From assembly GCF_002368395.1 (NCBI RefSeq), contig NZ_AP018254.1:2170001-2234000 (forward strand): a DNA stretch of 64,000 nt, read 5' to 3'. Positions 47,199 to 56,505 of the stretch are shown here, in pieces. Within the stretch, counting starts at the first letter, position 1. Every line of letters starts with the position of its first letter. The translations under genes and the position numbers were made by a program. The DNA comes from Calothrix sp. NIES-3974. Lineage in GTDB: Bacteria > Cyanobacteriota > Cyanobacteriia > Cyanobacteriales > Nostocaceae. Below the pieces are notes generated by a model. That model did no database searches. It had not been told where the DNA came from and worked only from the letters and a program-made list of their open reading frames with translations.

Positions 47199-48545
47199 TC
47201 AGATATCTATTAAACTTCTTTCTATTCGTCTATTTTTGTTAATCAACATGCTGCTAATTAAAGCTTGTAGAATCAGAAAGAAAAATGGAACTTCATAAGT
47301 GCCTATAGTAATAATTCCAAAACTCATAAACATATAAAAAATAATCAGATTAAAAGTGCCATTTTTTTTATTATTTAAGTAATTATTTGTTAAATTAAAA
47401 TGAATGTAACATAGTAATAATGAAAAAATAACTATATACAAAATACCTCCTTCAAGATAAATTCCTGCAAACATTGTGTTCCATATGGCAGGAAATATAC
47501 CATATTCTGATTCTATTTGATTATAAATCATGTCAACTATAGCATCTTGGTCTGGCAAATTAAAAAAAGCATTCCATCTCCTATATAAAACAGGTAAAGT
47601 TAGTGAGGTAAATGGCATATTTTCATCTATAATTCTGATTGTGGCTGATAGAGTATCATATTGTGTGCCAAAATATACATATATATATAGTGCTGGTAAC
47701 AAAAGTATTTTATTAGAATATAAGAAGTTTACAAGGAGATGATCATTAAGAATAGTCAACTTCATAATGCTTATAATAAATATATCTTGTTGACCTTCTA
47801 GTGCAGATTGTCTTAAAAATTGAAATCCAATTCCAAATGGAACAGAAAAAGCAATGATATATAATAACCATTTTATAACATGACTAATTTTAGGTCTGTA
47901 AATACTTATCGATTTAAACAGAATAAAATTGACTCCTAAAAAAAGGAATTGTCTATTACCTGTTAGAGTAATCACTATGCTTGTCATTATAAAAGGTAGC
48001 AGGTAAAAGATATTAAACTGTACCTTATCGCTTTGCTTTTTTAAAGTCCAGTTTAATAGATAAAGACATAATCCAGCAAGAAATACACCAATCAAGCTAA
48101 GTAACGTAGCTGTAGATGTAGCCAAATCTCTATTTTGAGATAAATCAAGAGATATTGAAACTCCTTTGATTAAAAAGTTATCAATCGCAAGAATAATAGG
48201 TGCACTAAAAGCACCTATTAAATAAATAGGTGAGAGTCTTTCCTCTCGCTTTGTATTTTGGGAAGTAGAGAATAATATTCTATTTGACTTATACCATTTT
48301 ATCCAAGCATAAACTCCACCAAAAATAATAATATGTATCATTACTAAGAAAAATAATATATATGGGAAGTTATTTTCTTCCTCACGCAGTGGAAAACTAA
48401 ATGGCAAAATTATTGATAAAACTAATGGGAGGTGCCATACTAAATAAATAATAAAGATACTATTAAATATTACAGGCTCTTTTTTGCAAGTTCTTGTGAT
48501 CAGGCAAGACAGAAATATTGATGAAATAGCAATTAATGAATACAT
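47199..48545 (-). CDS. O-antigen/oligosaccharide repeat-unit polymerase (Wzy-like)
   Basis: 448 residues with about 11-12 hydrophobic segments and a long outside loop (about 290-360), the layout of Wzy polymerases. Sequence conservation in this family is very low, so the call rests on topology and on sitting between glycosyltransferase genes and near a flippase. It would polymerise repeat units in the outer face of the inner membrane. Strongly AT-rich. Confidence 0.72.
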   Translation of the reverse strand: MYSLIAISSIFLSCLITRTCKKEPVIFNSIFIIYLVWHLPLVLSIILPFSFPLREEENNFPYILFFLVMIHIIIFGGVYAWIKWYKSNRILFSTSQNTKREERLSPIYLIGAFSAPIILAIDNFLIKGVSISLDLSQNRDLATSTATLLSLIGVFLAGLCLYLLNWTLKKQSDKVQFNIFYLLPFIMTSIVITLTGNRQFLFLGVNFILFKSISIYRPKISHVIKWLLYIIAFSVPFGIGFQFLRQSALEGQQDIFIISIMKLTILNDHLLVNFLYSNKILLLPALYIYVYFGTQYDTLSATIRIIDENMPFTSLTLPVLYRRWNAFFNLPDQDAIVDMIYNQIESEYGIFPAIWNTMFAGIYLEGGILYIVIFSLLLCYIHFNLTNNYLNNKKNGTFNLIIFYMFMSFGIITIGTYEVPFFFLILQALISSMLINKNRRIERSLIDI

Positions 48546-48583
48546 CTTTTGGTCTCAAATAGAGGTTGGCTTTCATAAAGGTA

Positions 48584-48760
48584 TTAAAAAGAGTTTTCTA
48601 TAAGTAATATTTTTGCCTTTTTAAGAGTATCTTTACCACCAATCAGCACATTTTCCTCATATCCTTGCACATCTATTTTTATAAAAAATGACTCATCGAT
48701 TTCTAAGTTACTAGCATTATCCTCTAAGAGGATGTTTGATAAGTCTGGTTGCGTAAATTT
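48584..48760 (-). pseudogene. truncated FkbM methyltransferase fragment
   Basis: 58 codons then TAA. They include the FkbM signature (IKIDVQGYEENVLIGGKDTL). Both ends are lost: the 5' end stops where an IS5-type transposase end begins, and the 3' end is cut short by a stop after IENSF. Third FkbM gene of the cluster. Confidence 0.8.
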
Positions 48761-48846
48761 TATGCCAATCGCCTCACCATAATCCTAATCATAGCGATGT
48801 ATACAAATGTCTCTGCGGTTTCAGGTAGTAGCTCATAGTAATTAAC
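48760..48846 (-). mobile_element. IS5-family transposase C-terminal remnant
   Basis: On the minus strand the frame reads YELLPETAETFVYIAMIRIM, then VRRLA and stop. This is the standard C-terminus of many cyanobacterial IS5-family transposases. No other part is present. It lies against the FkbM fragment and probably caused the loss of that gene. Confidence 0.75.
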
Positions 48847-49087
48847 CTCCTGCACCGAGTTAGCCGACCCAACGTTTGCTCAAGAACCCAACATTTTGGT
48901 AACAATACAAACTGATGACATCATAGTGATTTTATTTAGTATTCTTGACAAAATTGATGAAATTTGGCGTTACATAAATATGGATTGAAATGAAGACTGA
49001 AGGTATCAGTATTTCATTCAAAATGTAACGGAATTATTCCCTAAATCAGCAACGTAAACAATTTATTAATTCTGACTTATAATTAAA

Positions 49088-49972
49088 TTATGATTTTTCA
49101 TTTACTGCCGTTTTATCTACAAGCATATCTTCAAAACTGATTTTGGATGCGATGAAATTATAGCCTGTGATTTTAGACCTTAATTTGTCTTGCGATAATT
49201 TCAAAATATTTCCATCTTTATCGAAATAATAAACTATTAGGTTAACACTTATTAGCTCCTTAAGAAAATCATTCACTGTGTACCCAAATCTAACAGCAGT
49301 TAAGTCACTTGCTTCAAATAGAATGACGACATTATCTTGAGATTCCAAAAGATTTCTGCTACCTTCAAAAACTTTTTTTTCTGCTCCTTCAACATCAATC
49401 TTTATGAAGTCAACTTTCTTGATATTAAATTCTTGAATAATGTCATCAAGAGTTGTAGTTTCTATAGTTTGCCATTCTTCTATTTCTTGACCAGGATGAT
49501 TTGTTTTTAGTAGAGAGTTCATTGCACCATCACGTGAAATCCCAAATTTAGCTGTTCCTTTTTCATTACTAACTCCTCGTTCAATAACAGTTACATTCGT
49601 CAGATTATTAATTGCAATATTATGACGTAGCAACTTTAACTCACGTTCGCCTGGTTCAAAAGCGTACACATGCCCATTTTTACCTACTTGTTTTGCAGCA
49701 ATAACAGTGTAAATACCTCCGTTTGCACCTATGTCAAAAAATATATCATTTTGTTTAAGTGTTTGACGCATGAATTCTATTTCTCTTGTTTCAAATATTC
49801 CTGAAAATAGCAAACGTCCTACCGCCGTATTGATTGGGTAGTCAAAGCGAGAACCGTCCGGCAATAAAAAACTAAAAAGGGTATTTCGTGCGAACAAACA
49901 TTGTATTTTCCATAGGAAATGATACTTGAGTTTAGTTTTAATTTTTCCGTATAGTTTGCCTAATCTCAACAT
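49088..49972 (-). CDS. FkbM family methyltransferase
   Basis: 294 residues. SAM-binding block FFDIGANGGIYTVIAAKQ and FkbM signature IKIDVEGAEKKVFEGSRNLL are present. It overlaps the upstream flippase gene by 7 bases and so is translated from the same message. Likely O-methylates a sugar of the glycan. Confidence 0.87.
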   Translation of the reverse strand: MLRLGKLYGKIKTKLKYHFLWKIQCLFARNTLFSFLLPDGSRFDYPINTAVGRLLFSGIFETREIEFMRQTLKQNDIFFDIGANGGIYTVIAAKQVGKNGHVYAFEPGERELKLLRHNIAINNLTNVTVIERGVSNEKGTAKFGISRDGAMNSLLKTNHPGQEIEEWQTIETTTLDDIIQEFNIKKVDFIKIDVEGAEKKVFEGSRNLLESQDNVVILFEASDLTAVRFGYTVNDFLKELISVNLIVYYFDKDGNILKLSQDKLRSKITGYNFIASKISFEDMLVDKTAVNEKS

Positions 49973-51450
49973 TTGATTAATATCCTCCTTAAAATAGATT
50001 TAATATCTATATTTTGCTCTATGATAAGCCATCCAACGAGAGCAATAGATTGGATGAATAAAACTATAGTTCTCAAGTATAAAGAACCTGATATAGTAAA
50101 GTTAGCACTAGTTAAAATTACTCCTAAAAACCATAAAAAAGGTAATTTTAGCCATCTTAGCCATGTCCCAAATGAAATACTTAATTGTCGCATACCTGAA
50201 GATGTTAATAGCCAAACTATTAAATACCCACTATTTCCAAACGAAGCACCTATTAGACCAAATTTGCTAGCACCCCAAATTATTAATATAATTGATGAAA
50301 TTCCACTAATAAGTTGAATAAACATGCATAGATTAGCTGCCTTTGATGCTAATAAAACATAATAGCCTACCCCATTTATTGAATACATCGAATAAATTAT
50401 AGTTATAATGAAAAATGAAATAGTATACTCTTGGAAATAACTGTTAGAAAAAATTATATTTAAGACTGTATCTCTTAGAGTTAATAAGCTTCCACCAATT
50501 AATAATGCTATAAATATATTTAATTGAAAAGCTGTCTTGACTTGCTTATGCAATATACTTAAATCTATATCTTTTTGGGCTTTGAAGTTGCTAATAATTG
50601 GAAGTAATGGCTGCGCAGGTAATGCGGAAATCTGGTTTATTAGAATTGTAATATCTGTAATGGCAGAGTAAGCTCCTAAAGCGTTAACCCCTAAAATACT
50701 TCCTATAACCAAACGATCTCCCCTTGAAAATATCATACCCCCCAGGGAAGTTAACCAACTTATCAAGCTATAACTTCCTATATCAATAATTTTCTTTTTG
50801 TCCCATTTTATGTTTAGGTTCACTTTTCGGAGAAGCGATCGCACTACCAAAACATGGCTAAACAATAAAAGAATACTAACGAAAGCTTGCCATTGCATTA
50901 AGTCCACAGTTCGACCACCTAGCCAAACTACCACTAACATACCCAAACTTAATAGTATCGATTGGATAGTGTTAAGTACATTCATCACATCATAGCGTTG
51001 ATATGCTTGCTCAACACCTACTAAAACTTGTTGAAGTAAACGCGACCAAACTACTATGGAACCAATTTGCACAGCTTGTCTAATAATTAATTGCTGCTGG
51101 GGTTCTAACTGGGGAAAGAAATTAACAATTGGCTGGGCTGCAAAAAATAGCGTAAGGAATGCAATAGATGAAAGTATAAACATCCCACCAAAAGTTACAG
51201 TTAGAGTTTGGGACAGACCTTCAAAATCATCCTTTCCCAAATCTTGAGAAACAAATACCGTTGTTGCAACAGAAAGGCCAGCTTCAGCTAGAGTAACGAT
51301 TCCGATTACGGTATAAGCCAATGTCCACAATCCGTACTCTTCAATGCCAATTATACGAATCAGTAAGGGAATTGTGAGTACACCTAATCCTATTCGGATT
51401 ACCCCAGCTAAAGTATTATAGAAACCATTTCTTAATAGGCTATTCTTCAC
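49966..51450 (-). CDS. oligosaccharide flippase (Wzx-like)
   Basis: 494 residues with about 12-14 membrane helices in the MATE/MOP arrangement (polysaccharide biosynthesis family). Charged residues in the first helices (RNGFYNTLAGVIRIGLG) are typical. It flips the lipid-linked repeat unit across the inner membrane. First gene of the minus-strand cluster, with the Wzy-like gene downstream. Confidence 0.87.
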   Translation of the reverse strand: MKNSLLRNGFYNTLAGVIRIGLGVLTIPLLIRIIGIEEYGLWTLAYTVIGIVTLAEAGLSVATTVFVSQDLGKDDFEGLSQTLTVTFGGMFILSSIAFLTLFFAAQPIVNFFPQLEPQQQLIIRQAVQIGSIVVWSRLLQQVLVGVEQAYQRYDVMNVLNTIQSILLSLGMLVVVWLGGRTVDLMQWQAFVSILLLFSHVLVVRSLLRKVNLNIKWDKKKIIDIGSYSLISWLTSLGGMIFSRGDRLVIGSILGVNALGAYSAITDITILINQISALPAQPLLPIISNFKAQKDIDLSILHKQVKTAFQLNIFIALLIGGSLLTLRDTVLNIIFSNSYFQEYTISFFIITIIYSMYSINGVGYYVLLASKAANLCMFIQLISGISSIILIIWGASKFGLIGASFGNSGYLIVWLLTSSGMRQLSISFGTWLRWLKLPFLWFLGVILTSANFTISGSLYLRTIVLFIQSIALVGWLIIEQNIDIKSILRRILIKC

Positions 51451-51902
51451 TTAAATCGTTTCCACATGTCAATTTTTCCATCGTTACTCAAAGAACTTTA
51501 TGGGCAATTTAATTTCCCGACCTCAAGAGGAATAGAAAACCCAGGAGCTAGATTGCGCCATTCCTTGCTGACCCTGACGACACCACGGATATTACCGTAA
51601 TTAAACTTAAGTGACAAGTTATCTAGGAAACTAACACTGACTCTACTTATACATGATATTCCCTACTGCTTTATTAAATCAGGATAAAGTTCAGGCGGAA
51701 GTATATAAAGATTTTACAAAGCCATTGGATTTTGGATTGACCCTTATGGGTAGGGTTGTCCCTAATTTTGGGATGAATTATATTTGTTGACATTTTGGAT
51801 TAAAATCAAAATCCTCGTAGAGACGTAGCACTGCTACGTCTCTACACAACGTAAAATTTTAAATTTATATATATTTGTATTCAGCAACACCAGGAATTTA
51901 GT
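51451..51902. other. intergenic region at the end of the glycan cluster
   Basis: Presumed cluster promoter on the minus strand and a perfect palindrome GTAGAGACGTAGCA...TGCTACGTCTCTAC (51817-51845), related to the GACGACCC palindromes elsewhere. No gene. Confidence 0.5.
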
Positions 51903-52829
51903 TTAACTAAACCGTCCCAGCAACTCCTCACGTTTCAAAGAAGACAACTGCAACAACAAAGCCGCATATTCATTCGGTGGTAACTGCAACATCGGTTCAA
52001 TAATTGCCGCTAATTCTTCATCTAACTCCCCAAACCGGACTTTGAGTAAATTTTCCACAACTTGGCGTTGTCCTTGCTGCATACCTTGCTGTATACCCTG
52101 CTGTATACCTTGCTCAATTCCCCGACGCTGGGTTTCTTGTTCCCATTCCAAATATGCCTGTGATAATGTCATGATTAACTCCCTTTCTTCTTCTTCAATT
52201 ATCGCGCTTGCTTCCATACTAATCTTCCAAGTTGCTAACAGCTTTAAAATCCGAGAGCGTCTGGGGTCGTTGGGATTAAATCCAATCACTTCCTCAACTG
52301 CTTGCTGTTGAATTACTCCCTTACCCAATATCCTTAACCACAAAGTTTCCGGTGTTCGAGGTAGTTTGTTAATGGCAATAAATGCTGTTTTTAAAGCTTT
52401 GGGTAGAAAATAAACACCCTCTAACCAATCTTCACTAAGAGTTGCACCAAACATAGAAAGTAAATCCTCAGAAGCAGAAGGGGTAATAATCCACAACTGG
52501 GGTAGTTCTGATTCTGATAGGGTTTGTTGTTGGCGTTTGAGTTGACGTTGCAAATCGGCTTGGACATGAAATAATTTCGACAAGCAACTACGAACTTCAA
52601 AGGGATTGGGTTGATTGCGGAAGGGTTCTAGTAAACAGGGTAATGTGGCAATTTCCGCAAGAATTCCTAAAGATTCAGTATTTATACTAGGTTGATTGCG
52701 GGGAGTAAACCAAATATCGATAAATTTTGGTTCCCCTGGGACTTCTAAGTTAGTTCTCACCTCCCCCAGGGGAGATAGAAAAGTTTCAAATAACTGCTTT
52801 GCAAATTGGTCGAACAGGTTTTTGCTCAT
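51903..52829 (-). CDS. Rpn-like/DUF4351 protein, copy A
   Basis: 308 residues. The N-terminal half shows the PD-(D/E)XK-type strand (FIDIWFTP and GILAEIA); a C-terminal helical domain (~260-300) is of the DUF4351 type. The linker holds GIEQGIQQGIQQGMQQGQRQ. Paralogues B (55450) and C (56506) are nearly identical but with shorter linkers. Sequence recalls proteins often mislabelled 'flagellar assembly protein H' in cyanobacteria. No flagella exist here. Function unknown, perhaps a recombination nuclease. Confidence 0.8.
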   Translation of the reverse strand: MSKNLFDQFAKQLFETFLSPLGEVRTNLEVPGEPKFIDIWFTPRNQPSINTESLGILAEIATLPCLLEPFRNQPNPFEVRSCLSKLFHVQADLQRQLKRQQQTLSESELPQLWIITPSASEDLLSMFGATLSEDWLEGVYFLPKALKTAFIAINKLPRTPETLWLRILGKGVIQQQAVEEVIGFNPNDPRRSRILKLLATWKISMEASAIIEEEERELIMTLSQAYLEWEQETQRRGIEQGIQQGIQQGMQQGQRQVVENLLKVRFGELDEELAAIIEPMLQLPPNEYAALLLQLSSLKREELLGRFS

Positions 52830-53185
52830 CTAGGTAGATGCCACCACTGATAGTTATAATGTACTACAAAAGTGGTGGATTTGAGAAGTCGGGTTTGTAA
52901 CCTTGAATCTGGGGTTAGATGCGCTCCATGTGGCTTGAAGTCGCGATCGCTCAATAATTTTATGATTTTATCTTGTGACCATGCTCTGGGTGGTCACTTA
53001 GTCAGCGAGGGCTACTGCCTTCATTCATGAGACAGAAGCCTGGTAGATTCCGCACCCACGCGGAGCATGGGTGTGAGGGAAAAGGTAGGCGTATTTACGC
53101 CGCATGGTACTGGGTTGATTGGAAGGTCGAAGGGGTTTTTGCTCATGTAGGTAACTGCAATATTGGTCAATAACCCCCGACAACA
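52830..53185. other. intergenic region upstream of copy A
   Basis: The first ~90 bases match those upstream of copies B and C (GCCACCACTGATAGTTATAA, then TGTACTA). The rest has no gene. Confidence 0.5.
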
Positions 53186-53572
53186 TCACCACAACCTCTT
53201 AATTAGGTAATTATCAAAAACTTCATCAATACTAACAATCGGCATTTTTTCTACCATTCCCTGAGCTATTAAAATTCTGTCAAAAGGGTCTTTGTGATGG
53301 GATGGTAAGTTATTTAAAGCATAAATATGAGTTAAATCAATAGGTAAAATTTGTAGATTATTTACACGCTGTTGATTGTCAATCAATTTAGGGAGAGATG
53401 AATTTAAGTTAAGCTTACCCAATTGCAATTTGATCTGTATTTCCCACACACTAGCAATACTCAGTATCCATATATTGTTAATATCAGTTAATAAGTTCGT
53501 GACTGTCTGAGGTAATTTTTCTGGATTTGCTGTAGACCAAATAAATGTATGGGTGTCTAATAATATATTCAT
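53186..53572 (-). CDS. PIN-domain toxin (VapC-like)
   Basis: 128 residues. Acidic residues of the PIN active site are present (MNILLDTHTFIWS, SVWEIQIK, KDPFDRILIAQ and SIDEVFDNY). Start overlaps the antitoxin stop by 4 bases. RNase toxin of a type II pair. Confidence 0.85.
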   Translation of the reverse strand: MNILLDTHTFIWSTANPEKLPQTVTNLLTDINNIWILSIASVWEIQIKLQLGKLNLNSSLPKLIDNQQRVNNLQILPIDLTHIYALNNLPSHHKDPFDRILIAQGMVEKMPIVSIDEVFDNYLIKRLW

Positions 53573-53811
53573 TCTTCACCCAGCCAAAACTCATCAGGTA
53601 AAGGCTCATTAAAGTCATCACTCATCCAAATTTCTCCCCGGTTTAAGCCAAGCACCCGTTTTTGTCCTGGTTGAGTTGGAATTGGTTGAGATTGAGCATT
53701 TTTGTGTTCCAAAAACTCCACAAAATCTAGTAGTGTTTGTTGTTGCTCTGGTGATAAGGATTGTAATTTGCCAATCAATAGCTCAGTTATATTCACTGTT
53801 TGGGAAGTCAT
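53569..53811 (-). CDS. DUF2281-like antitoxin
   Basis: 80 residues: an N-terminal helical region (LLIGKLQSLSPEQQQTLLDFVEFLE) and an acidic, aromatic C-terminal tail that would fit the toxin. Overlaps the toxin start by ATGA. Standard antitoxin partner for PIN toxins in cyanobacteria. Confidence 0.82.
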   Translation of the reverse strand: MTSQTVNITELLIGKLQSLSPEQQQTLLDFVEFLEHKNAQSQPIPTQPGQKRVLGLNRGEIWMSDDFNEPLPDEFWLGEE

Positions 53812-54123
53812 ATTTCCCCCGAAGTTAGCTTTATAGACTGATATAACTATTTTATCGGGAATTGGCAGATGGGGGATAAAGGCGATCGCTCAACAATACA
53901 ATAAATAGGTGGGTGGTGAAAATTGTCGTTAAGATTAGGGAGTACAGACGACCCGTCGGGTCGTCTGTACAGGGAGTAGGGAGAGACGCGATATATCGCG
54001 TCTGTACGGGGGTAGAGACGACCCGTCGGGTCGTCTCTACGCCGAATGATTGGTTACATTATGGTTTTACAGCACTTTCGAGGTAAATGAGGTACACTTG
54101 TTATTAGTGCATCAAAAATTAAA

Positions 54124-54516
54124 ATGAAACCCTACTCAATCGATTTACGAGAAAAAATAGTAAGTGCTTACGAAAAGGGTGATACATCAATTCGAGGAGT
54201 AGCTGTGCAGTTTGGTATAGCAAAAAGCTATGTGCAGAAGCTAATCAGGCAAAAAAGATTGGAAGGGCATCTAGAACCCAAAAAGCAAGGTGGAGCAATG
54301 AAGGGTAAGCTAGATGATTACGGTGGCGAATTAGCAGAAATGGTTCAAAGTTACCCGGATTTAACTTTATTGGAATATTGCGAGTATTTTGGAGAAAAAT
54401 ATAACATTTGGGTGTGTGCAAGTGTGATGTGTTGTGCATTGCAAAAACAAGAATTAACTCGAAAAAAAAGACTTTACGTAGCAGCCAAGCGAAAACAGAA
54501 AGAGTCCAAAAACTGA
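54124..54516 (+). CDS. IS630 transposase, N-terminal frame
   Basis: 130 residues with the helix-turn-helix DNA-binding domain (MKPYSIDLREKIVSAYEKGD, GVAVQFGIAKSYVQKLI). The run of eight A at 54462-54469 sits where the frame should shift by -1 into the downstream catalytic frame, after TRKK. Without the shift it ends at 54516. Confidence 0.85.
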   Translation: MKPYSIDLREKIVSAYEKGDTSIRGVAVQFGIAKSYVQKLIRQKRLEGHLEPKKQGGAMKGKLDDYGGELAEMVQSYPDLTLLEYCEYFGEKYNIWVCASVMCCALQKQELTRKKRLYVAAKRKQKESKN

Positions 54517-55070
54517 GATTAGAATATTGGGAGAAAGTAAAACACATAGACCCAGAAAACCTTGTGTTTATAGACGAAATGGGTGTTTTGCTTGGTTTGA
54601 CTAGAACTCATGCTCGAAGCGATCGCGGGAGTAGAGCTTATGATTTTAAACCATATTACCGAGGTGCAAAAATAAGTGTAATTGGAGGAATTAGCTTCAA
54701 AAAAGTCTTAGCTGTGATGACTTTAAATGGCTCAATGAATGGAGAAGCTTATAAAGTTTTTGTAGAGCATTTTTTACTTCCACAATTATGGGTTGGTGCA
54801 GTCGTTGTAATGGATAATCTGCCAGCACATAAAGTCGAAGAGATTAAGCCTTTGATTGAATCTGTAGGAGCAAGTGTTCTTTATCTATCTCCTTATTCCC
54901 CTGAATTTAATCCAATTGAACATTGGTGGTCACAATTAAAAGCGTTCTTAAAACAGTTTTCTCCTAAAAGTGCATCTGTAGTTGATGGTTTAATTAAAAT
55001 TGCACTGACATTAGTTGATCCAAAGCATCTAAAAAATTGGTTTACTAATTGTTGCTACTGTACCTCATAA
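54408..55070 (+). CDS. IS630 transposase, C-terminal catalytic frame
   Basis: The DDE catalytic part: FIDEMGV (first Asp), VVVMDNLPAHK (second Asp) and YSPEFNPIEHWWSQLK (Glu). It is in the -1 frame of the preceding ORF and would be fused to it by programmed frameshifting at the A8 run. The ATG at 54408 is probably not a natural start. Confidence 0.85.
   Translation: MGVCKCDVLCIAKTRINSKKKTLRSSQAKTERVQKLRLEYWEKVKHIDPENLVFIDEMGVLLGLTRTHARSDRGSRAYDFKPYYRGAKISVIGGISFKKVLAVMTLNGSMNGEAYKVFVEHFLLPQLWVGAVVVMDNLPAHKVEEIKPLIESVGASVLYLSPYSPEFNPIEHWWSQLKAFLKQFSPKSASVVDGLIKIALTLVDPKHLKNWFTNCCYCTS
54462..54469 (+). promoter_or_regulatory. A8 slippery run for -1 frameshift
   Basis: Eight consecutive A within the overlap of the two transposase frames. 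IS630 elements use such runs for programmed frameshifting. Confidence 0.6.
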
Positions 55071-55085
55071 ACCTCGAATCTGCTG

Positions 55086-55449
55086 TATGTTGAATTGCAC
55101 CTACCTACTTATACCAATTTAATGTAAAGTTGCACATAATTTGAACCCACTCCTTTACCTACGGAGAGGGAGAAATCTAGTCCCCTCCCCGATTACGGGG
55201 AGGATTAGGGTGGGGTTCTTTCTATGCGTCTTCATATTAAATTGGTATTACCAAATTTGAATCAAGAAATTGATCCCGAATTTTGGGGTAGATGTGTGGA
55301 GAGCAACTTTGAATCGCGATCGCTCAATAATGTCATGATTAACTTTTAGCGCTCTTTGCGCAATTACAAGTAAAGTATGAAGAATCCTATCCAGGTTATA
55401 GCGATCGCTCAAATCTCCCCCCATCGAAATCGGGGAGGAGTAAGTTTCT
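55086..55449. other. intergenic region with short repeats
   Basis: Holds the right end of the MITE-like repeat (to 55111), an inverted-repeat element (55112-55247), and from about 55401 the left boundary of the tandem copies B and C. No gene. Confidence 0.6.
55112..55247. repeat. inverted-repeat element with TACCAATTTAATGT ends
   Basis: TACCAATTTAATGT (55112-55125) pairs with ATATTAAATTGGTA (55234-55247), one mismatch, 136 bp. The inside has its own hairpins (CCCCTCCCCGATTACGGGGA and GAACCCAC/GTGGGGTTC). Typical of non-autonomous cyanobacterial repeats. Confidence 0.7.
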
Positions 55450-56343
55450 CTAACTAAACCGTCTCAACAATTCCTCACGAGACAACTGCAACAACAAAGC
55501 TGCATACTCGTCCGGTGGTAACTCTAACATTGGTTCAATAATTGACGCTAATTCTTCATCTAACTCCCCAAACCGAGCTTTGAGAAGATTTTCCACAACT
55601 TGGCGCTGTCCTAGTTGCATACCTTGCTCAATTCCCCGACGCTGGGTTTCTTGTTCCCATTCCAAATATGCCTGTGATAACGTCATGATTAACTCCCTTT
55701 CTTCTTCTTCAATTATCGCGCTTGCTTCCATACTAATCTTCCAAGTTGCTAACAGCTTTAAAATCCGAGAGCGTCTGGGGTCGTTGGGATTAAATCCAAT
55801 CACTTCCTCAACTGCTTGCTGTTGAATTACTCCCTTACCCAATATCCTTAACCACAAAGTTTCCGGTGTTCGAGGTAGTTTGTTAATGGCAATAAATGCT
55901 GTTTTTAAAGCTTTGGGTAGAAAATAAACACCCTCTAACCAATCTTCACTAAGAGTTGCACCAAACATAGAAAGCAAATCCTCAGAAGCAGAAGGGGTAA
56001 TAATCCACAACTGGGGTAGTTCTGATTCTGATAGGGTTTGTTGTTGGCGTTTGAGTTGACGTTGCAAATCGGCTTGAACATGAAATAATTTCGACAAGCA
56101 ACTACGAACTTCAAAGGGATTGGGTTGATTGCGGAAGGGTTCTAGTAAACAGGGTAATGTGGCAATCTCCGCAAGAATTCCTAAAGATTCAGTATTTATA
56201 CTAGGTTGATTGCGGGGAGTAAACCAAATATCGATAAATTTTGGTTCCCCTGGGACTTCAAAGTTAGTTCTCACCTCCCCCAGGGGAGATAGAAAAGTTT
56301 CAAAGAACTGCTTTGCAAATTGGTCGAACAGGTTTTTGCTCAT
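55450..56343 (-). CDS. Rpn-like/DUF4351 protein, copy B
   Basis: 297 residues, nearly identical to copy A but the linker is shortened to GIEQGMQLGQRQ, and the end reads SREELLRRFS. It is the upstream member of a tandem direct duplication with copy C (offset 1056 bases). Function as for copy A. Confidence 0.82.
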   Translation of the reverse strand: MSKNLFDQFAKQFFETFLSPLGEVRTNFEVPGEPKFIDIWFTPRNQPSINTESLGILAEIATLPCLLEPFRNQPNPFEVRSCLSKLFHVQADLQRQLKRQQQTLSESELPQLWIITPSASEDLLSMFGATLSEDWLEGVYFLPKALKTAFIAINKLPRTPETLWLRILGKGVIQQQAVEEVIGFNPNDPRRSRILKLLATWKISMEASAIIEEEERELIMTLSQAYLEWEQETQRRGIEQGMQLGQRQVVENLLKARFGELDEELASIIEPMLELPPDEYAALLLQLSREELLRRFS

Positions 56344-56505
56344 CTAGGTAAATGCCACCACTGATAGTTATAATGTACTATAAAAGTGGTGGATTTGAGA
56401 AGTCTGGTTTGTAACCTTGAATCTGGGGTTAGATGCGCTCCATGTGGCTTGAAGTCGCGATCGCTCAAATCTCCCCCCATCGAAATCGGGGAGGAGTAAG
56501 TTTCT

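Larger units (their letters stand above)
48546..49087. other. interval with gene fragments in the glycan cluster
   Basis: Contains the FkbM fragment (48584-48760) and IS5 transposase remnant (48760-48846). The rest (48850-49087) shows no gene. Confidence 0.65.
54070..55085 (+). mobile_element. IS630-family insertion sequence
   Basis: 1016 bp with 26-bp terminal inverted repeats (54070-54095 and 55060-55085, 22 of 26 matching, cores TTCGAGGT and ATGAGGTAC). TA lies at both outer borders (54068-54069, 55086-55087), the target duplication typical of the IS630/Tc1 group. It carries two overlapping frames of the transposase joined by a -1 shift. Both ends look complete, so it could be active. Confidence 0.85.
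53902..55111. repeat. MITE-like element interrupted by IS630
   Basis: Left end TAAATAGGTGGGTGG (53902-53916) and right end CACCTACCTACTTA (55098-55111) match the ends of the 38012-38165 element in reverse. Inside are palindromes GTACAGACGACCC..(53942-53970), AGACGCGATATATCGCGTCT (53984-54003) and GTAGAGACGACCC..(54012-54040). The IS630 element at 54070-55085 splits this repeat at a TA. Confidence 0.75.

Noticed and set aside
37900-54045. CRISPR array at the recurring GACGACCCG palindromes
   Set aside because: The palindromes are isolated or in pairs inside MITE-like elements, with no regular spacers and no cas genes.
54245-54547. 100-residue minus-strand frame inside IS630
   Set aside because: Antisense to the transposase.
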